A DNA stretch of 49,658 nucleotides from Rhodobacterales bacterium 32-67-9 (GCA_002280515.1 NCEA01000026.1:1-49658); one strand, 5' to 3'; counted from the stretch's first letter, positions 17,046 through 25,852 are shown. The notes: generated by a model from the letters alone, not told the origin. Numbers and translations are program-made.

Positions 17046-17072
17046 GCGCGCGCGTGCGCGCGCACAGTTTTT
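17046..17072 (+). terminator. Probable intrinsic terminator after NUDIX gene
   Basis: A GC-alternating, nearly self-complementary run (GCGCGCGCGTGCGCGCGC at about 17046-17063) is followed by five T at 17068-17072, about 20 nt after the NUDIX stop. The stem plus T run fits a rho-independent terminator. The alternating purine/pyrimidine tract might also adopt Z-DNA under supercoiling. Confidence 0.55.
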
Positions 17073-17108
17073 ATCTCGCCGCCTTCGTTGCCACGAAGGC
17101 CGCTCGGG

Positions 17109-17190
17109 TGCCTCCGGCGGAGGTGTTTCGGAACAGAAGAAATCGTGCGCGCTTTCATCTTCTGTTCTCAAATACCTCCCGCGCGGAGCG
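17109..17190. repeat. Long imperfect inverted repeat between convergent genes
   Basis: The left arm at about 17109-17141 (containing CTCCGGCGGAGGTGTTT and GAACAGAAGA) is complementary, with a few mismatches, to the right arm at about 17158-17190 (TCTTCTGTTC, AAATACCTCC, GCGGAG). About 30 bp can pair around a 16-nt loop. The left arm also contains the smaller palindrome CCTCCGGCGGAGG. It lies between the convergent NUDIX and EamA genes and may act as a bidirectional terminator; the motif resembles a dispersed intergenic repeat. Confidence 0.6.
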
Positions 17191-17250
17191 CAAATCCGCA
17201 CGCAGTGCCAGAAAGCGTGCGCGCGCCAGCGCGCTCCTTCGAATGACCGC

Positions 17251-18144
17251 TCAGCCGAAGCTGAGGACGATTACCACCACCGCCGCCACGACGAGGGCGA
17301 TGCCGAGACCCTCGCGCAGCGCCAGCCTTTCGCGGAAGACCAGTGCCGAGGCGAGGAGCGTGAAGACGATCTCGACCTGGCCGAGCGCGCGGACATAGGC
17401 GGCGTTCTGCAGCGAGAAGGCCGTGAACCAGCCGAGCGAGCCGAGCATGCCGGTGAGGCCGACGAACGCCGTCCGGCGCCAGCGCGCCAGCACCCGGCCG
17501 ATCTCTCCGGGTTCGCGCCAGATCAGCCAGAGCCCCATGGCGGCGGTCTGAAAGACCGTCGCCGCCGCCAGTGCGAGTAGCGCGCGGAGGAAGAAGGGCA
17601 GCGGCATCAGCGCCAGCGTCGCGCCCCGGTAGCCGATCGCCGAAAGCCCGAAGAGACCGCCGGCCAGCACGCCGTAGACGGCGGCGCGGCCGAAGAGGTT
17701 CGCCCCCGCCTCGGTTCCCCGCGACAGCAAGAGGACACCGGCAAGGCCGATGCCGATCGCGAGCCAGCCGAGCGGGCTCACCGTCTCGCCGAGGAGCACG
17801 GCGGAAAAGAGCGCGACCTGCACCGTCTCGGACTTGGTGAAGGCGACGCCCACCGCGAAGTTGCGCATCGAGAAGAGCGCGACGGTCAGGAAGGTCGCGA
17901 CGATCTGGCCGGTGGCGCCAAGCGTGACATGAGCCCAGAAGCCAGGCCCCGGCACCGGCGGCGCGGTGCCGGTCGCGACGAGCACCAGCGCCGCCAGCGC
18001 AGAGGCAATGGGCGCCGCGAAAAGAAACCGCGAGAAGGTCGCGCCGCCGGTCGACAGCCCGACGCCCTTCAGCTGCTTTTGAAGCATGAAGCGCACGGTC
18101 TGCATGGCCGCGGCAGCCAGCGTGAAGATCACCCAGAGGCTCAT
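17251..18144 (-). CDS. EamA/DMT-family transporter
   Basis: 297 residues with ten predicted transmembrane helices in two EamA halves (about 3-135 and 150-295), the drug/metabolite transporter layout. KSETVQVALFSAVLLGE and LGQVEIVFTLLASALVFRE are the paired end-of-repeat motifs. It is an inner-membrane transporter, usually an exporter; substrate unknown. It lies 37 nt downstream of the desaturase gene on the same strand and is probably the last gene of that transcript. Confidence 0.8.
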   Translation of the reverse strand: MSLWVIFTLAAAAMQTVRFMLQKQLKGVGLSTGGATFSRFLFAAPIASALAALVLVATGTAPPVPGPGFWAHVTLGATGQIVATFLTVALFSMRNFAVGVAFTKSETVQVALFSAVLLGETVSPLGWLAIGIGLAGVLLLSRGTEAGANLFGRAAVYGVLAGGLFGLSAIGYRGATLALMPLPFFLRALLALAAATVFQTAAMGLWLIWREPGEIGRVLARWRRTAFVGLTGMLGSLGWFTAFSLQNAAYVRALGQVEIVFTLLASALVFRERLALREGLGIALVVAAVVVIVLSFG

Positions 18145-18181
18145 CCGCCCCTTCTGTCACGCGGCGGTCAGAGAGGGAAGC

Positions 18182-19078
18182 TCAGTTCCCCGGACGCAGG
18201 GGATGCGGCACCGGATCCTTGGGTTTCAGGAAATACCGGCGGAAGACCTCGGCGTAGGAGGCGTAGCGATAGCCCTCGTTGCGGCGCAGGAACTCGTCGC
18301 GGTTCGCGGCGTAAAGGCCGGGCAGCCGGTACCAGGCCACGCCCGGCTTGGCATGGTGAACTACATGGAAGTTGTTGTTGAGAAAGAGCAAGGCGAGCGG
18401 CCCGCGATCCTCGACGATGACAGTGCGGCCGCGCGCGAGGTCATGGGCGCGGTGTTCGAGGAAGGTGCGGATCTTCAGGATCGACATCCCGGCATAGGCC
18501 GAGAGGAGATAGGCCCAGACCGGCATCTCCGCCCCGGCGATCCAGAGCCCGACCGGCACCAGCCCCGCCGCGTGCAGCGCCCAGTCGCGGGCGATGGCGC
18601 GGTCGCCGCCGAGGATCGCCCGCGCGTCGCCGCGCAGGACCGCGACGATCGAGATCGCCGGGCCGATGGCCATCCGGCCGAGGAGCGTGTTGTTGGCCCG
18701 CAGCACGAGTCGCAGCCAACCCGGCAGCCGCGCCCAGACCTTCGGGTCGAGATAGTTCGACTCCGGATCGTCATAGGGGTCGGTCAGGTTCTCGTCGCTG
18801 TGATGCGCGAGGTGAAGGTCGCGAAACCTTCCGTAGGGGAAGAAGAGCCCGACGGGAAGGAACACCAGCGCCTCGTTGAGCATCCGTGACCGGAACGGAT
18901 GGCCATGCAGCACCTCATGCTGAAGCGAGGAATGCAGCGCAACCGACAGGATCAGAACCGCCATGCCGAGGGGCAGCCAGAGCGATGAGAGGACCGTCGT
19001 CGCCAGCGCCCAGACCGCGTAGCAACCGGCGATCAGCAGGAGGGTCGGCCATTCGACAGCGCGGCGCCCCTCAGCCAT
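18182..19078 (-). CDS. Membrane fatty acid desaturase/hydroxylase family protein
   Basis: 298 residues. Three histidine boxes bind the di-iron centre: HSSLQHE with HGH (residues 49-60), HLAHH (89-93) and HVVHH (238-242). Hydrophobic segments flank the boxes at about 12-48, 68-82 and 170-200. The family inserts double bonds or hydroxyl groups in acyl chains at the inner membrane. The start overlaps the upstream DUF2061 gene by 8 nt. The divergent XRE regulator with an AT-rich intergenic region is a plausible local regulator. Confidence 0.85.
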   Translation of the reverse strand: MAEGRRAVEWPTLLLIAGCYAVWALATTVLSSLWLPLGMAVLILSVALHSSLQHEVLHGHPFRSRMLNEALVFLPVGLFFPYGRFRDLHLAHHSDENLTDPYDDPESNYLDPKVWARLPGWLRLVLRANNTLLGRMAIGPAISIVAVLRGDARAILGGDRAIARDWALHAAGLVPVGLWIAGAEMPVWAYLLSAYAGMSILKIRTFLEHRAHDLARGRTVIVEDRGPLALLFLNNNFHVVHHAKPGVAWYRLPGLYAANRDEFLRRNEGYRYASYAEVFRRYFLKPKDPVPHPLRPGN

Positions 19079-19277
19079 GCGACCGCCCCCAGGAGATCCG
19101 CGCCCAGAGCCGCTCGTAGAGGATATAGCTCGTCAGGCCGACCGCGGTGTTGACGACCGCTATCGCCCCGCCGGCGGCGAGCGAGCCGGTCATCAGAAAT
19201 CCAACGAGGCACATCGAGGCAAGCCCGAGGGCATTCCACAAAATCGCCTTCAAAATCGTCCGTTTACCCGTGTCCAT
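19071..19277 (-). CDS. DUF2061 small membrane protein
   Basis: 68 residues with two hydrophobic helices (about 17-32 and 34-55). The pattern RTILKAILWNALGL ... YILYERLWARISWG is that of DUF2061, a small predicted membrane family of unknown function. It overlaps the desaturase gene by 8 nt and is the first gene of the leftward transcript, divergent from the XRE regulator. Confidence 0.82.
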   Translation of the reverse strand: MDTGKRTILKAILWNALGLASMCLVGFLMTGSLAAGGAIAVVNTAVGLTSYILYERLWARISWGRSHG

Positions 19278-19334
19278 TCAGATTCCATTCCCCTGCCGTC
19301 AGCTAACGCGGACGGGGCGGGATTGCGAATTCCG

Positions 19335-19375
19335 AATATGATTAACATTTATCAGCAAATATGATTTTATTAACA
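19335..19375. promoter_or_regulatory. AT-rich divergent promoter with direct repeats before XRE regulator
   Basis: The direct repeat AATATGATT occurs at 19335-19343 and 19358-19366, each followed by TTAAC a few bases on. A TGAT...ATCA dyad spans 19339-19354. This AT-rich segment contrasts with the GC-rich flanks and lies within 45 nt of the XRE start and about 60 nt from the DUF2061 start. It is a candidate shared promoter/operator. Confidence 0.4.
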
Positions 19376-19377
19376 GT

Positions 19378-20241
19378 ATGAGTGGAAATATCGACAAGCG
19401 CGACCGCGCCGGCCTGTTCCGCGACCGGCTGAGCCAGGCGATGGCGGAAAAATCCGTGACCCAGAGCGGCCTGGCGCGCGAGGTGGGGGTGGACCGTTCG
19501 ACCGTTTCGCAGCTTCTGACCGGTCAGGGTGCGCGGCTGCCGAACGCGCAGGTCGTGGCGGAATGCGCCGCGGCGCTCGGGGTGTCGGCCGACTGGCTTC
19601 TGGGCCTCACCGAACGACCCGAGCGGCTCGCCGACCTTCTCGCCACCTCGCTGACGATGACCGAGGCGCCCCGCGCCCTCATCGACGAGACGATCTTCGG
19701 CTGGCACCAGGAGGCGGCGGGCTACAAGATCCGCCATGTGCCGGCGACCCTGCCCGACATGCTGAAGACCCGCGACATGCTGCGCTGGGAATACGAGCCG
19801 CAGCTTGGCCGCACCGCCGAACAGGCGATCGGCGCCTCCGAGGACCGGCTCGGCCTGATGGCCCGGTCCGGGTCGGATTACGAGATCGCCCTGCCCCGCC
19901 ACGAGATCGAAGCCTTCGTGCGCGGCGAAGGCTATTACCGCGACCTGCCCGCCGAGGTCCGCGCCGAACAGATCGCGCGGCTCCGTGCCCTTTACCGCCA
20001 GCTTTATCCGGCGCTGCGCATCTACGTCTTCGACGCGCGCCGGGTGTTTTCCTCGCCGGTCACGATCTTCGGCCCGCTTCTCGCCGTGCTCTACCTCGGG
20101 CGCCATTACATCGCCTTCCGCGACAGCGCGCGGGTCACGGGGTTTTCGTCGCATTTCGACTGGCTGGTGCGCGAGGCCGAGCTTGGCGCGCGGGATTTCC
20201 CGACGTTCCTCGACGATCTGGCGCGCCAAAGCGGGTTGTAG
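19378..20241 (+). CDS. XRE-family transcriptional regulator
   Basis: 287 residues. The helix-turn-helix is at about residues 26-60 (VTQSGLAREVGVDRSTVSQLLTG, then AAALGVSADWLLGL), typical of Cro/CI-type domains. The remaining 200 residues form a predicted soluble sensor domain I cannot name, with IRHVPATLPDMLKTRDMLRWEYEP and a C-terminal block around VFSSPVTIFGPLLAVLYLG. No clear Shine-Dalgarno precedes the ATG. Divergence from the desaturase operon suggests control of that operon and itself, perhaps through the AT-rich repeats. Confidence 0.82.
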   Translation: MSGNIDKRDRAGLFRDRLSQAMAEKSVTQSGLAREVGVDRSTVSQLLTGQGARLPNAQVVAECAAALGVSADWLLGLTERPERLADLLATSLTMTEAPRALIDETIFGWHQEAAGYKIRHVPATLPDMLKTRDMLRWEYEPQLGRTAEQAIGASEDRLGLMARSGSDYEIALPRHEIEAFVRGEGYYRDLPAEVRAEQIARLRALYRQLYPALRIYVFDARRVFSSPVTIFGPLLAVLYLGRHYIAFRDSARVTGFSSHFDWLVREAELGARDFPTFLDDLARQSGL

Positions 20242-20727
20242 GCTATGCGGCCGGCCCGTTCCGGGCGACCGGGTTGCCAGGACGTCGCGGGTCAGGTGCC
20301 GGTTATCGCAAGGCCGGCCAGTCCGAATGCCAGTCCGACCACGAAGAACAGGGCGGGAAAGAGGTCGATGTCCTGAATGATGTCGGCAAGGGATTTTGGC
20401 TCCGCCCCGTCAATGTCGCAGGGCGGAGCCAACTCCGGAAATACATTTGAACTCTTCAAAATTTCGGACACTCTGGACACTCTCAAATCAACTGACACCA
20501 GTATGGCCCTACTCGCCTTTCGGTGGAACCTGTCTAGTTGGACAAGTCCAAATCATTGTTTGAAAACAATCGGAAGGCGCCTGTCCCGATTGATCTGAAA
20601 AGCCCGGAGAATTGCCCAAACAAAGGCCATTTTTCGGTCGGAAACCTGTCGCGATTTCGCCACGGCCCGCACCGGACCGAGGCGAGTCCCGGGGCGATTC
20701 GTCCGTGGCCCCGCCCCTGCGCCCTCG
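20242..20727. other. 486-bp convergent intergenic region with AT-rich patch and three inverted repeats
   Basis: It lies between the converging stops of the XRE and aminotransferase genes. It holds GGCTCCGCCC/GGGCGGAGCC (20398-20407 and 20421-20430), TTGGACAAGTCCAA (20538-20551) and ATTGTTT/AAACAAT (20555-20570), plus the tandem GGACACTCT at about 20466-20483. GC content drops sharply from about 20430 to 20640 relative to surroundings. One weak small open frame (20292-20498, minus) is listed separately. No other gene is convincing. Confidence 0.6.
20292..20498 (-). CDS. Possible small membrane protein, unrecognised
   Basis: 68 codons from a GTG start with no clear ribosome binding site. The C-terminal 25 residues (DLFPALFFVVGLAFGLAGLA) make one convincing transmembrane helix; the N-terminal half is less protein-like and crosses the 10-bp inverted repeat at 20398-20430. 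A shorter start inside is possible. I do not recognise a family. It may be a real small protein or chance in a gene-poor stretch. Confidence 0.3.
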   Translation of the reverse strand: MSVDLRVSRVSEILKSSNVFPELAPPCDIDGAEPKSLADIIQDIDLFPALFFVVGLAFGLAGLAITGT

Positions 20728-22101
20728 TCATCCCAGCACTGTCTTGACCGCCCGCGCGGTCGCGGCGACGACCGTGTCGGCCTCGGCCTTCGTCAGGCAG
20801 AAGGGCGGCGCGAAACCGAGGATGTCGCCCTGCGGCATGGCCCGCGCAATGACCTTGTCCTGCGCCAGAAGGGTCGCCGAGACCTGCGGGCCGATCTTCC
20901 TGGCCGGATCGAAGAAGCGGCGGCTCGCCTTGTCCTCGACGAACTCCACCGCGCAGAGCATCCCCTCGCCCCGGATGTCGCCAACATGGGGATGGTTCCC
21001 AAGCGCGTCGGTCATGGTCTTTTTCAGATAGGCCCCGACCTCGCCCGCGTTCTTCACCAGTCCCAGATCGTCGATCAGCTTCAGGTTCGCGACGCCCGCC
21101 GCCGCCCCGATGGGATGCGCCGAATAGGTCCAGCCGTGGCCGATGGCACCGTTCTCGTCGGTGCCCTGCTCCAGCACCTTCCACACCTTGTCGGAGATGA
21201 TCGAACCCGAGAGCGGCGCGTAGGCCGAGGTCAGGCCCTTGGCGATGGTGATGATGTCGGCCTCGATCCCGAAGTGATCGGAGCCGAACATGGTGCCGAG
21301 GCGGCCGAAGCCGGTGACGACCTCGTCCACGATGAGCAGGATATCATGGCGCCGAAGAACCGCCTGGATCGCCGCCCAGTAGCCCGCCGGCGGCGGCACG
21401 ATGCCGCCGGTGCCCAGCACCGGCTCGCCGATGAAGGCGGCGATGGTATCCGCGCCCTCGCGCTCGATCAGCGCCTCAAGCTCGGCCACGCAATGCGCGA
21501 CGAACTCGGCCTCGGACTGCCCGAGGTCGGCGCGGCGGAAGTAATAGGGCGCCTCGGTATGGATCACCTGCTGAAGCGGCAGGTCGAACTTCTTGTGGAA
21601 AAGCTCCAGCCCGGTCAGCGAGCCGGTCATCAGGCCCGAACCGTGATAGCCGCGCCAGCGCGAGATGATCTTCTTCTTTTCCGGCCGGCCAAGGATGTTG
21701 TTGTAATACCAGACCAGCTTGACGTTGGTCTCGTTGGCGTCCGAACCGCCAAGGCCGAAGTAGACCTTCGACATGTTCGCCGGCGCCCGGTCGAGGATCA
21801 TCTTGGCGAGCGTGATCGAAGCCTCTGTCCCATGCCCGACATAGGAATGGTAATAGGCCAGTTCCCGGGCCTGCGCCGCGATGGCCTCGGCGATCTCCTG
21901 ACGGCCATAGCCCACGTTGACGCAGTAAAGCCCGGCGAAAGCGTCAAGCAGGCGGTTGCCGTCGCGGTCCTCGATATGGACACCCGAGGCGGTCTTGATG
22001 ACCCGGTTCGGGCTTTCGCCCCGCGCATGCTGGGCGAGATGGGTCGAGGGGTGGAAAAAGTTCTCGCGGTCCCACTGGTCGAGTTGATCGTTCTTCAGCA
22101 T
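20728..22101 (-). CDS. Class III PLP-dependent aminotransferase, DoeD-like
   Basis: 457 residues, normal for the class III omega-aminotransferase family. The PLP-binding Lys is K288 ([12 protein letters not shown]), with D259 in [13 protein letters not shown] contacting the pyridine nitrogen and the [12 protein letters not shown] phosphate-binding stretch at about 118-129. Members use putrescine, taurine, GABA or diaminobutyrate with pyruvate or 2-oxoglutarate. It lies 16 nt from the aldehyde dehydrogenase gene downstream of the Lrp regulator. With the M24/M20 genes opposite, this fits DoeD, the diaminobutyrate aminotransferase of ectoine breakdown. GABA or putrescine catabolism is the alternative. 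Confidence 0.88.
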   Translation of the reverse strand: MLKNDQLDQWDRENFFHPSTHLAQHARGESPNRVIKTASGVHIEDRDGNRLLDAFAGLYCVNVGYGRQEIAEAIAAQARELAYYHSYVGHGTEASITLAKMILDRAPANMSKVYFGLGGSDANETNVKLVWYYNNILGRPEKKKIISRWRGYHGSGLMTGSLTGLELFHKKFDLPLQQVIHTEAPYYFRRADLGQSEAEFVAHCVAELEALIEREGADTIAAFIGEPVLGTGGIVPPPAGYWAAIQAVLRRHDILLIVDEVVTGFGRLGTMFGSDHFGIEADIITIAKGLTSAYAPLSGSIISDKVWKVLEQGTDENGAIGHGWTYSAHPIGAAAGVANLKLIDDLGLVKNAGEVGAYLKKTMTDALGNHPHVGDIRGEGMLCAVEFVEDKASRRFFDPARKIGPQVSATLLAQDKVIARAMPQGDILGFAPPFCLTKAEADTVVAATARAVKTVLG

Positions 22102-22117
22102 TTCTTGGTCCTTCCTC

Positions 22118-23593
22118 TCATGCCCAGTCGCGGCAGACGTACTTGATTTCAGTGAATTCCTCCATCCCGAGACGCGCCCCTTCGCGCCCGAGGCCGGATT
22201 GCTTCATGCCCCCGAAGGGGATCGGCGCGCCGGTCACCTTGGTCCGGTTGACCGCCACCATACCGAACTGGAGCGCGCGGGAGAGCCGGTAGATCCGGCG
22301 CGGGTCCTGCGTGTGGATATAGGCGACAAGCCCGTATTCGGTGGCATTGGCCCTTGCGATCACCGCCTCTTCGGTCTCGAAGGGCAGGATCGCCGCGACC
22401 GGGCCGAAGGTCTCCTCGGAGAGGATCTTCGCATCCTCGGGTACGTCGGTCAGCACGGTGGCCACGTAGAACAAGGGCCCGAGCGCGTGGCGCTTGCCGC
22501 CGCAGGCAAGCTTCGCGCCCTTGGCCAGCGCATCCGCCACATGCTCCTCCTGCTTGGCCACGGCCTTTTCGTTCATCAGGGGGCCGAGATCGCAATTCTC
22601 GATCCCCGGCCCGATGCTCAGCGCCTTTGTCGCTTCGGTGAAGCGGGCGCAGAACGCCTCATAGATCGGGCGTTCGACATAGATCCGGTTGGCGCCAAGG
22701 CAATCCTGCCCGGTGGTCGCCCATTTCGCCTTCATCACCTCCGCCACCGCCTTGTCGAGATCGGCATCGGCAAAGACCAGAACCGGCGCATGGCCGCCAA
22801 GCTCCATCACCAGCCGCTTCACGGTATCGGCCGACTGGCGGTAGAGGAGCTTTCCCACCTCGGTCGAGCCGGTGAACGACAGCGCGCGGACGCGGGTGTC
22901 CCTGGTCCAGGGTTCCACGATGTCCGGCGCATGTCCGGTGACGACGTTGAAGACGCCCGCCGGAAGGCCCGCGCGTTCGGCCAGTTCGGCCAGCGCCAGC
23001 GCCGAGAACGGGGTTTCGGCCGAGGGGTGGCAGACCACGGTGCAGCCGGCGGCCAGCGCCGCGGCGGCCTTGCGGGTCAGCATCGCCGAGGGGAAGTTCC
23101 ACGGCGTGATCAGCGCCGCGACGCCGACCGGCTCGCGCCAGAGCTCGACCTCGGCATCGGCAAGGTGGCTCGTCACGCCCTCGATATTCGGCCGCTTCGC
23201 CTCCTCGGCGTAGAACTCGACGAAGGCGGCGCCATAGTCGATCTCGCCCCGCGCCTCCGACAAGGGCTTGCCCTGCTCGGCCACCATGATCCGGGCGAGG
23301 TCCTCCTTGTGGGCAAGCATCAGGTCGAACCAGCGCCGGAGACAGGCCGACCGTTCCTGCGGCAGAAGCCCCGACCAGCCGGGGAACGCGGCCTCCGCGG
23401 CATCGACGGCGCGGGTCGCATCCCCGACCGAAAGTCGCGCCACCTCGCCGATCGTGCCGCCCGTCGCGGGGTCGGTGACGGCGATGGTGTCGCCGGAGGT
23501 GCCGGCGCACCACTTGCCGCCGACATAGGCGAAGCTGCGGACGAGTTTCCGGTCGGCGATCCTGAGACCGGTCGTGGCAATCGTGTCAGGCAT
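22118..23593 (-). CDS. NAD(P)-dependent aldehyde dehydrogenase (succinate/aspartate-semialdehyde type), DoeC-like
   Basis: 491 residues. Catalytic residues are N166 (TPWNFP), E264 (MELGGHAP) and C298 ([10 protein letters not shown]), with the cofactor motif FTGSTEVGK at 240-248. The pattern is that of succinate-semialdehyde dehydrogenases. ATG 23593 follows GGGGAGGACAGG; the long upstream open stretch lacks support. Coupled to an aminotransferase, it would oxidise the semialdehyde made by that enzyme. In ectoine degradation the same pair converts diaminobutyrate to aspartate semialdehyde and then aspartate (DoeD, DoeC). Confidence 0.9.
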   Translation of the reverse strand: MPDTIATTGLRIADRKLVRSFAYVGGKWCAGTSGDTIAVTDPATGGTIGEVARLSVGDATRAVDAAEAAFPGWSGLLPQERSACLRRWFDLMLAHKEDLARIMVAEQGKPLSEARGEIDYGAAFVEFYAEEAKRPNIEGVTSHLADAEVELWREPVGVAALITPWNFPSAMLTRKAAAALAAGCTVVCHPSAETPFSALALAELAERAGLPAGVFNVVTGHAPDIVEPWTRDTRVRALSFTGSTEVGKLLYRQSADTVKRLVMELGGHAPVLVFADADLDKAVAEVMKAKWATTGQDCLGANRIYVERPIYEAFCARFTEATKALSIGPGIENCDLGPLMNEKAVAKQEEHVADALAKGAKLACGGKRHALGPLFYVATVLTDVPEDAKILSEETFGPVAAILPFETEEAVIARANATEYGLVAYIHTQDPRRIYRLSRALQFGMVAVNRTKVTGAPIPFGGMKQSGLGREGARLGMEEFTEIKYVCRDWA

Positions 23594-23936
23594 CCTGTCC
23601 TCCCCGGGAAGCGTCGGTGCGACTGTCGCGTGGCGCCGGCAGGGGAAGGGGCTGTATTTCGCCGCAATGGCAGAGGATTCCTCTGCCCGAGAGGCGGTCG
23701 GCAGACCGGAGGGGGCGCCGCGCTGTCCACCCGCCTTGGCCCGGGCGACCAGCCCGGGCCGCGCCCGACCCTCCCCCCGGGAGGGCGCATTGCGACGCTG
23801 GTCCCACAAAAGACGTTGGAGGAACGTGGCACGATAAAGCGCGCCGCTCAGCCGATACGAAGCGCCCACCCAAGGGTCGGGCGCGTCCCTCCGCGCGTCG
23901 TTCGCAAATGCTCGCCAACGCCGCTCGCACCATGCC
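23594..23936. other. 343-bp intergenic region between Lrp regulator and aldehyde dehydrogenase genes
   Basis: No convincing gene. It contains several short inverted repeats: GGCAGAGGA-T-TCCTCTGCC (23669-23687), GGCCCGGGC/GCCCGGGCC around 23748-23770 and CCCTCCC/GGGAGGG around 23770-23786. These could be regulatory sites for the downstream dehydrogenase gene or structures ending the leftward Lrp transcript. Confidence 0.5.
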
Positions 23937-24413
23937 TCACGACCCGAGCAGAACCTCGAACGGCGGCGCCCCGCCGCCCTTGACCGGCTTCGTCACGATA
24001 TAGGTGAAATAGCGCGCGAGGCCGATGCGGGCGTCGAGCATGGCGTCGATCAGCCGCTGATAGGCGTCGATATCGCGGGTCACGATCTGCATGAGGTAGT
24101 CGAACCCGCCGCCAAGCGCCCAGCAGGCCACGACCTCGTCATAGCGCATCACCGCCGCCTCGAAGGCGCGAAAGCTCGGGCCGGTATGGTCGGCAAGCTC
24201 GGCCGCGACGAAGACCGTGACATGGGGTGCGATCTTCTTCAGCGCGATCTCGGCCCGGTAGCCTTCGATCAGCCCCGCCTGTTCCAGCTTTTTCAGCCGC
24301 TCCCAGGCGGGGGTCGGCGACAGGCCGATGCGTTCGGCCAGCGCGGTCTTGGTGATCCGCCCTTCGGTCGAGAGGATGCACAGGATGGCGATGTCGCGGT
24401 CGTCGAGGCGCAT
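23937..24413 (-). CDS. Lrp/AsnC-family transcriptional regulator, DoeX/AsnC-like
   Basis: 158 residues from ATG 24413; an ATG at 24464 would add 17 non-family residues. Helix-turn-helix at about 18-40 (ITKTALAERIGLSPTPAWERLKKLEQAGLI), followed by the RAM/ligand-binding domain (VTVFVAAELAD, ALGGGFDYLMQIVTRDIDAYQRLI). The WALGGGFDY stretch corresponds to the Lrp effector-binding region. It sits between the divergent halves of an ectoine-type cluster, the usual place of AsnC/DoeX. In other bacteria ectoine pathway intermediates act as inducers, so a similar role is inferred. Confidence 0.85.
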   Translation of the reverse strand: MRLDDRDIAILCILSTEGRITKTALAERIGLSPTPAWERLKKLEQAGLIEGYRAEIALKKIAPHVTVFVAAELADHTGPSFRAFEAAVMRYDEVVACWALGGGFDYLMQIVTRDIDAYQRLIDAMLDARIGLARYFTYIVTKPVKGGGAPPFEVLLGS

Positions 24414-24628
24414 GGGCTCAGGCCCGGACCGGCGTGCCGAGACCGGGATCGGCCTTGCGGACATAGGTGGCGGGATAGATCATGGGCGGATGCGTCTTCG
24501 ATGAGAACCAGTGTTGTGCACATCACCACGGCAACATGGGTCGCGTCAACTCATCGCGGGCGGATGTAGCGATGTTTTTCGTCTCGGGTGGCGGCTCCCC
24601 TTGTCATGCCACCCCGACCGTCTTAGAG

Positions 24629-24638
24629 TTGTATACAA
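24629..24638. promoter_or_regulatory. TTGTATACAA palindrome upstream of M24 gene
   Basis: A perfect 10-bp palindrome 29 nt before the M24 start. GTATAC-centred palindromes are typical operators of FadR-type GntR regulators, and a GntR gene is the fourth gene of this transcript (27916-28599), suggesting autoregulation. It matches the core of the palindrome at 86-97. Confidence 0.5.
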
Positions 24639-24667
24639 ATCTGCTTCCGACTCAGAAAGGGTTCCCG

Positions 24668-25852
24668 ATGGGACAGTCGAACGCTCCCTTCAGCACCGCC
24701 GAATACGCCCGCCGCGTCGCCAAGACCCGCGCCGCGATGGAGAAGGCCGGTCTCGACGCGATCTTCGTCACCGACCCGTCGAATCAGGCCTGGCTGACTG
24801 GTTATGACGGCTGGTCCTTCTACGTCCACCAGGGCGTGATCCTGACGATGGAGGGCGAGCCGGTCTGGTGGGGCCGCTACATGGACAGCATCGGCGCCCA
24901 GCGCACCTGCTGGATCGGCGCCGGCTCGATCCACGGCTATGCCGACCATTACGTGCAATCCACGGTGCGCCACCCGATGCAGGACCTCGCCGGCCATCTC
25001 CGCGCGCTCGGCCTTGCCAAGGCCCGGATCGGGGTGGAGATGGAGAACTACTATTATTCCGCCAAGGCACATGCGGTGCTGACCGCCGAACTGCCCGACG
25101 CGCGGTTCAGCGATGCCACGGCGCTGGTGAACTGGCAACGGCTGGTGAAATCGGGCGAAGAGATCGCCTTCATCCGCAACGCCGCGAATATCTCCGAAAA
25201 GATCGTCCGCACCGCCATCGACAAGGCCGAGCCGGGGCTGCGGAAGAACGACCTCGTGGCCGAGATCTATCATGCCGCGATCACCGGCGTCGGCGATCTC
25301 TGGGGCGACTATCCCGCCATCGTGCCGCTGACGCCCTCGGGGCTCGACGCGACGGCGGCGCACCTGACCTGGAACGGCGCCCCGATGCGTTCCGGCGAGG
25401 CGACGTTCTTCGAGCTTTCCGGCTGTTACCGGCGCTACCATGCCCCGCTTTGCCGCACCGTCTTTCTCGGCACCCCGCCGCAGGAGATGCTGGAGGCCGA
25501 GAAGGCCCAGATCGAGGGAATCGAGGCCGGACTCGACGCCGCACGCGCCGGCAACCGGACCTGCGACATCGCCAATGCCTTCCTCGGCGTCCTCAAGGAA
25601 TACGGCATCAAGCGCGAGGGCCGCATGGGCTATCCGATCGGTCTCTCCTACCCGCCCGACTGGGGCGAACGCACCGCCTCGATCCGCACCGAGGACGAGA
25701 CGGTGCTGGAACCCGGCATGGTCTTCCACTTCATGCCGGCGCTCTGGATGGAAAGCTGGGGGCTTGAGACCACCGAGACGATCCTCATCACCGAGAGCGG
25801 TGCGGCCGAGGCATTCTGCAATGTCGACCGAAAACTCTTCGTGAAGGGATGA
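24668..25852 (+). CDS. M24-family (creatinase-fold) hydrolase, ectoine hydrolase (DoeA/EutD)-like
   Basis: 394 residues. N-terminal creatinase-like domain (VTDPSNQAWLTGYDGWSFYVHQ) and C-terminal pita-bread domain. In metal-dependent M24 peptidases the core carries two Asp ligands; here that segment reads FFELSGCYRRYHAPLCRT, so the ligands are replaced. A His (AHLTW) and Glu residues (FFELSG, LETTE) remain, as in metal-free creatinase and ectoine hydrolase. The DPSNxAWLTGYDGWSFYVHQ, HYVQSTxRHP and YPIGLSYPPDWGERT blocks closely resemble what I know of DoeA/EutD, which opens ectoine to N-acetyl-diaminobutyrate. ATG 24668 follows AGAAAGGG. Its end overlaps the M20 gene by 4 nt. Confidence 0.85.
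   Translation: MGQSNAPFSTAEYARRVAKTRAAMEKAGLDAIFVTDPSNQAWLTGYDGWSFYVHQGVILTMEGEPVWWGRYMDSIGAQRTCWIGAGSIHGYADHYVQSTVRHPMQDLAGHLRALGLAKARIGVEMENYYYSAKAHAVLTAELPDARFSDATALVNWQRLVKSGEEIAFIRNAANISEKIVRTAIDKAEPGLRKNDLVAEIYHAAITGVGDLWGDYPAIVPLTPSGLDATAAHLTWNGAPMRSGEATFFELSGCYRRYHAPLCRTVFLGTPPQEMLEAEKAQIEGIEAGLDAARAGNRTCDIANAFLGVLKEYGIKREGRMGYPIGLSYPPDWGERTASIRTEDETVLEPGMVFHFMPALWMESWGLETTETILITESGAAEAFCNVDRKLFVKG

Noticed and set aside
20538-20747. Plus- and minus-strand short open frames in the AT-rich convergent region
   Set aside because: Both strands look weakly protein-like because of local AT richness, but starts lack ribosome binding sites and no family resemblance is seen.
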